Source: Irpex lacteus (lineage: Eukaryota > Basidiomycota > Agaricomycetes > Polyporales > Irpicaceae). From it: 21,397 bases of DNA. Every line of letters begins with the position of its first letter. Position 1 is the stretch's first letter. Location: positions 1 through 21,397 of the forward strand of contig MQVO02000150.1 of assembly GCA_001986395.2 (NCBI GenBank). Reading direction: 5' to 3'. Shown in pieces: positions 17,030 to 21,397 of the stretch. The notes under the pieces were generated by a model. It was given only the letters and a program-made list of their open reading frames with translations, had not been told where the DNA came from and made no database searches. Both the position numbers and the translations under genes were made by a program.

Positions 17030-20000
17030 ATGCTCGTGTCGAACCCAGTCATGTCTCGTAAGCGGAAGGCTCAAGATCACAACACTTTCTACTTCGACCA
17101 GTCTGAGGTGGCCGACCGTGATGCGCTCGCGGTAGTTCAACGAGTGAAAGGCTCGAAAATCATTCGTCAGACGACAGTTCTCGCCGCCCCCCGAGCCCGT
17201 TGCTGTCCCGGCGCAAGATGTGCCTAGAGACTTTGACGACATTCAAACTATTCTAGGAGACACTCAGGACATTAATGGCCTTGCGAACTCCAACGAAGTG
17301 ACTGAGCAATACATTAAGGCCCCTCGCGAGCGTCGAAAAGCCAAGAAGGCTCCCGGTGGGTACGCTACCACAGTAAGTTTACATGGGTTGTCATTGCTTG
17401 TATCTAACGTTACACAGGTTCACGATCAAGTACTGCAGGATTGGGTAACATATGGGCATCGCGAACCGCCTTGCAGAGATGCTGCGCCTCGAGGGATGGC
17501 GCGGTATTGACAAAGCCCACTGCCCTACCTGTCCGCCCGAGCGAAGGCTGGCCCCCTCTATAAGATGCGACGACTGCTGGGGCAACCAGGTCCTATGCGT
17601 GGAGTGCTGTGTGCAGGAACACGAGGCGCATCCTCTACACAGAATCAAGGTATGAGTATTTTGTAGTCTCTTTTCGTATTTATCTCACACATGTCACAGC
17701 GATGGACTGGCACGTTTTTTGAAAGGACGACGTTGCAGGCCATTGGTTTGATAGTTCAGCTGGGACACCAGCGAGGAAGCCGATGCCTGAATCCTGGCGC
17801 CGCCCTCGTGGCTTTATGATCATGCATACCAACGGATTCCACCCGGTATCCCTTCAGTTTTGTAATTGCAACCAGGTTCATCGAGCAGGCACGCGATACG
17901 AACAGCTTTTACGCGCCGAGTTATTTCCATCGACGGCACTGGATCCCACGACATGTTGTACATTTCGTATGCTTGAGCAGTTCCATCTGCTCACTCTACA
18001 GAGCAAGATCACGGCGTATGATTATTATACGACGTTATCCGTCCTCACGAACAATACTGGCACTGCCAAAGGATACGTGAGTTGACGCCTCAGTGTTCGC
18101 ATCATTGCCTAACTTGGCTACAGGATCGATTGAAGCCGTTTGTTCGGATGATACGCCAATGGCGCCATCTGAAAATGTATAAACGTGCTGGACGTGGGCA
18201 CTACCCAAACGGTCCCCAAACAACAAAACTCGGCGAGCTGTGCGTCAAATGTCCCGCGTGCCCGAATCCCGAAGTCAATCTTCCCGACAACTGGGAGAAT
18301 GTCACGGACGATATGAAGTGAGTTCTGATTTAGTGATGTACTGCCGTATCTATACTTCCGCTACTTAGGTACCTATATACAATGGTCATCTCGATCGATG
18401 CCAACTTCCGTCTCCGTCGACGCGCTATTTCGAATGAAGTGCGCGACCCTGCGTTATCCTCCGGTTGCGGATACTTCGTCGAGGATAAAGCTTACCGGGA
18501 GTATCTCAAGGATCGCGTGACCGAAACAGAGGTACGTCGTACGAAATTGCCGAATAATTGATTTATCTGAGCCCTTCCAGATCAGCACATGTACGGGGTT
18601 TGCTGCCCTGCTCGTGAGCAACAAATACAGCAGGGTTATGCGACCACTGGTGTCGCTGCTGCTGTCGATGCTCGTCATGGCTTTGTACTGCCCAACGGTG
18701 TAGGCGATTTACAAAAGGGTGAAAGGTTCGTGTTGTATGTCCTTAAGCAAAGCCGCAATGCACTAACCAGATGCCAGATACTGTAATGTCGACTACGTTG
18801 TGGGTGCGGCGTGGCACCTCCTCCCTACCTGCATTCGAAGAGTACTCTCGTACGATATTGCGTGCCAGTGGGGGGCAAAACTCGCATCTCGTCTCGCAGA
18901 ACTACCTGAGCATGTCAGATTTGAACTGCCTGTCGGTAATGATCTCCGCTTGGCCATTCCCAAGTTCCACTTCCGTGCCCACAAACACGAAGGCCATGAC
19001 CCATTTTCTCTCAATTACATGAAGGGAGTAGGACGTGTCGACGGCGAGGAGAACGAGCGCTTTTGGGCTCGACATAACATGGTCGCCTACAGTACTCGAG
19101 AAATGGGCCCAGGATCTCGTCAAATCACGCTGGAAGATCACTTCGGTTGGTCAAACTGGCAGAAGTTCGTATATATGGTGAGTTTACGATGCATGCACGC
19201 GTAATAAGTATCTGATGTTTTGCGGTTTCAGGTGTGGCGCTGAAGCGTCGCCTCAAGGACTCGACAGTTGAGCGGCTTGTACTCGAACGTATCTACGAAG
19301 ACTTCTGCGAATCGCTCCAAGCCAACAACGTTGCAAAGTGGCTCGGTGAGGTTACCCAGTGGGAGGACGACACGACAAAACCAAGCCCGTATCACATACC
19401 GTCTTCAGGTCAGTGGTATCAATTATCAAATCACACACTCTCTGACCGGCGCACAGGTTTGACGGAAGCGGAAGTGAAGAAACAGCTGCTCGAGGACAAC
19501 TCGGACGTTAACACCATGGACAATGACGGCGGGGATCATCAGGTTACCGCAGCGGCGATGCTGGTTGCCCTTCTCAATGTCGAGGACCAACAGTGAGTAC
19601 GTCAGCGCGGTAGTATTGACCAGCTGCTCATATGTATGTCCAGGTACAGTTCCGTACACGCTTCCCTAGACGAGAGAACAAGGAACCGTTGCGTACAGCA
19701 GAGGTACTCAGCAAGCGCGTGCCTTATCACGTCGTCTCGAGCGGCTGCGCTTGATGCAGGCTGCGTACATGCCAGTGGTGCCTCAGATAATCGAACGTCA
19801 TCGTCGGCAGCAGGCCGGTGAAAGTGATGTCTTGCCAGAAGAGGAGAAACTCTATTTTCCCTCCGATCTTGCCGGGGATGATCTCGACTTGTGCTCACCG
19901 GGGATCGCCGAGATTGAAAAACGTCTGCGCGAAGGGCAGATGCACGACGCTCTTAACAGGCTGCGAATATATCTGCACATCAAGACAAGTATGCTGTCGT

Positions 20001-20814
20001 TCAAGGATCGTAACCTCCGGAATCAGCTTGCTACGACGCGCGCTCAGGCGTTGATACATGAGAACGAGGACAAAATCTGGGCAGCTGCAGCCAAGTACCG
20101 CAAGGCACGGATCGCGAAGGTAACTATTGCAGGCCACGGTGAATGGGAAAAGAAGTGGCGTGTACTGAACGACACGGACGTTCGCACCATGGCAGATGAG
20201 CCGACCGTGAAGGACCTGATGAACGCCGATCAGCCAGAGCCTACTTCCTCGACTTCACGGAAAGTAACGGAGGGTCGGCGCAAGGCAACGTGGATTTGGA
20301 TGGCAGCTGACGCCACGGAGGGAGGTGTAAATTACGATGACGGTCAGTCTTTGTGCATATCTCATCGTTATCCGATAATCTTACCTTTGCTGTAGCGCTC
20401 CGAGTTGAATTCTTGAAGGCACGGGCTCGATGCCATCGATGGACAGAAGAAATCCGCCTTGTGCAAGCCGAACAAACACGGGTATTCATATCGTTGGAGA
20501 AGAAAGCCTTGGAATGGGAGACTCGAATCCTATCTGCCGACGAACCAGATCAAGACATTCGCGAGGGCATGTCCGCATACGCACATGAACAGGCGTACCT
20601 GTATCGTCACTTGTCGCAGAACTTCGCAAAACTCTGGGAGATGCCTATCACGGACATGGGGTTGTACACTCTAGACGACGACGGCGCAGAGGAGAATTCC
20701 AGTGCCCATAATGCCCGAGAGGAAGATGCGAAAGCCGTAGCCGACATTGCAGACATACCGGACTCCGAGTCCGATGACTCTGGTTTTGGGTCAGATTCTG
20801 AAGACGACCTCTGA
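17030..20814 (+). pseudogene. CxC2-KDZ (Kyakuja-Dileera-Zisupton) transposase, eleven exons, frame-broken
   Basis: A DDE transposase for cut-and-paste transposition, acting in the nucleus. Exons: 17030-17372, 17418-17649, 17700-18076, 18124-18317, 18369-18531, 18581-18725, 18778-19177, 19232-19408, 19457-19592, 19644-20342, 20396-20814; introns are 45-54 nt, GT-AG. An in-frame ATG at 17051 (MSRKRKAQ) is an alternative start. The CxC2 cysteine cluster lies at about 17520-17640 (CPTCP, CDDCW, CVECC, HPLHRI), then HTNGFHPVSLQFCNC, QFHLLTLQSKITAYDYY and RQWRHLKMYKRAGRGH. KDZ core: SIDANFRLRRR (Asp at 18397), NGVGDLQKGER, SYDIACQW (Asp at 18854), AIPKFHFRAH, VGRVDGEENERFWA (likely catalytic Glu at 19046 or 19055) and STREMGPGSRQ. 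The C-terminus has RRLERLRLMQAAYMP and an acidic tail. The frame breaks near 17187-17192 (run of six C), 17475, 17767, 18639, the 19177/19232 junction and about 19670, so the gene as written cannot give the full protein. Confidence 0.92.
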
Positions 20815-21143
20815 GTGATCCCCGTGCCTCGTGTTTTATATATATGTATCTTGCTATAGTAATCTGTACCTCGAACTGTAAACGAATCATCGAACGACTT
20901 CGAACCCGAACAGTCTACTGATGGTACTACCTAAAGGGGCAGTTTTAACTAGATGGTGCACACGTGGACAGGCCGTAAGTATTTTAATGCCTACTGCGCA
21001 TACTAGTGCATATGTTTGCGGCATGTACCTTCAGTTATTAGTTCATTCCTAGGTGTAGACTGACGTACTTAGTAATCTGTTGCAATGAGGCGCTATCTGC
21101 GCACCGCGTCATTGTTCACAAGATCGTATGTTAAACTGTAAAT
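20815..21143. other. 3' flank of the KDZ gene, no gene seen
   Basis: AT-rich TTTTATATATATGTATC follows the stop codon. Nothing else coding or structured is supported before the direct repeat at 21144. Confidence 0.5.
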
Positions 21144-21239
21144 CTGGTACAGCGTGATAGTCAATTAATTGTGTGTTGCGAATACAAATGGTGTCGTACC
21201 TGGTACAGCGTGATAGTCAATAGAGACCCGCTGTACCAG
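21144..21239. repeat. 22-bp direct repeat plus 11-bp inverted repeat
   Basis: CTGGTACAGCGTGATAGTCA followed by AT occurs identically at 21144-21165 and 21200-21221, 56 bases apart. The first 11 bases of the second copy, CTGGTACAGCG (21200-21210), are matched in inverse by CGCTGTACCAG (21229-21239), a perfect 11-bp stem with an 18-base loop. It lies about 330-425 bases beyond the KDZ stop codon, so it could be part of that transposon's end or of another element. No matching terminal repeat was found upstream of 17030. Confidence 0.8.
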
Positions 21240-21397
21240 CCTCGCCGAGACATGAACATGGGCGGCTAACCCGAAATGGTAACTACAGCGCATCACCGCC
21301 CCTTCCTTCCTAATCCGTAATCCCGCCAGAGTCACCTTCCAACACCCCCCTTGACTCGGGTGCAATCCTAACATTTCCAGCCCCTAGAATGTAGTAC
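21240..21397. other. Right window end, no gene seen
   Basis: The last 158 bases contain only a short minus-strand open frame with no recognisable motif. Nothing further can be supported up to the edge. Confidence 0.4.

Overview
The window is nuclear DNA of a filamentous fungus, most likely an agaricomycete basidiomycete. Evidence: spliceable genes with many 45-56 nt GT-AG introns, a Ty3/gypsy-type retroelement whose pol reads like those of mushroom genomes, a CxC2-KDZ (Kyakuja-Dileera-Zisupton) DNA transposase, and a gene of an unnamed family that I recognise as expanded in Agaricomycetes. No bacterial, organellar or RNA gene was seen. The region looks accessory and repeat-rich.

Layout. (1) 1-9559, minus strand: a long Ty3/gypsy-type element, cut by the left window edge inside the integrase C-terminus. 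In transcription order it has an ORF with a retropepsin domain (9559-8405), a 1231-codon ORF with a CCHC zinc knuckle (8334-4639), a further open frame running into the reverse transcriptase (4958-2430), then RT palm, RNase H and integrase in fragments (2435-1). Protease upstream of the zinc knuckle is opposite to the usual Gag-knuckle-protease-RT order, and the protease-RT gap of about 5.5 kb is very long. No capsid region and no LTR pair was found. (2) 9560-10784: no gene; a hairpin, a GC-rich 30-bp minisatellite and a 190-bp tandem repeat. (3) 13505-10785, minus: a seven-exon gene that splices cleanly to 801 residues. (4) 13749-15198, plus: a divergently transcribed four-exon gene with two possible RNase H1-N/viroplasmin-like modules and one apparent single-base frame slip. 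(5) 15199-17029: no gene; one diverged 181-bp tandem duplication. (6) 17030-20814, plus: an eleven-exon CxC2-KDZ transposase gene with a recognisable DDE core but about six frame breaks. (7) 20815-21397: no gene; a 22-bp direct repeat and an 11-bp hairpin that could be a transposon end.

A pattern across the window: the breaks in pol and in the KDZ gene appear to be one- or two-base indels, often in short homopolymers, and I saw no clear in-frame nonsense substitution. The 801-residue gene is intact over 2.4 kb. This may reflect unpolished repeats in the assembly rather than, or as well as, true decay. All functions are read from motifs and remembered family patterns; no search was run.
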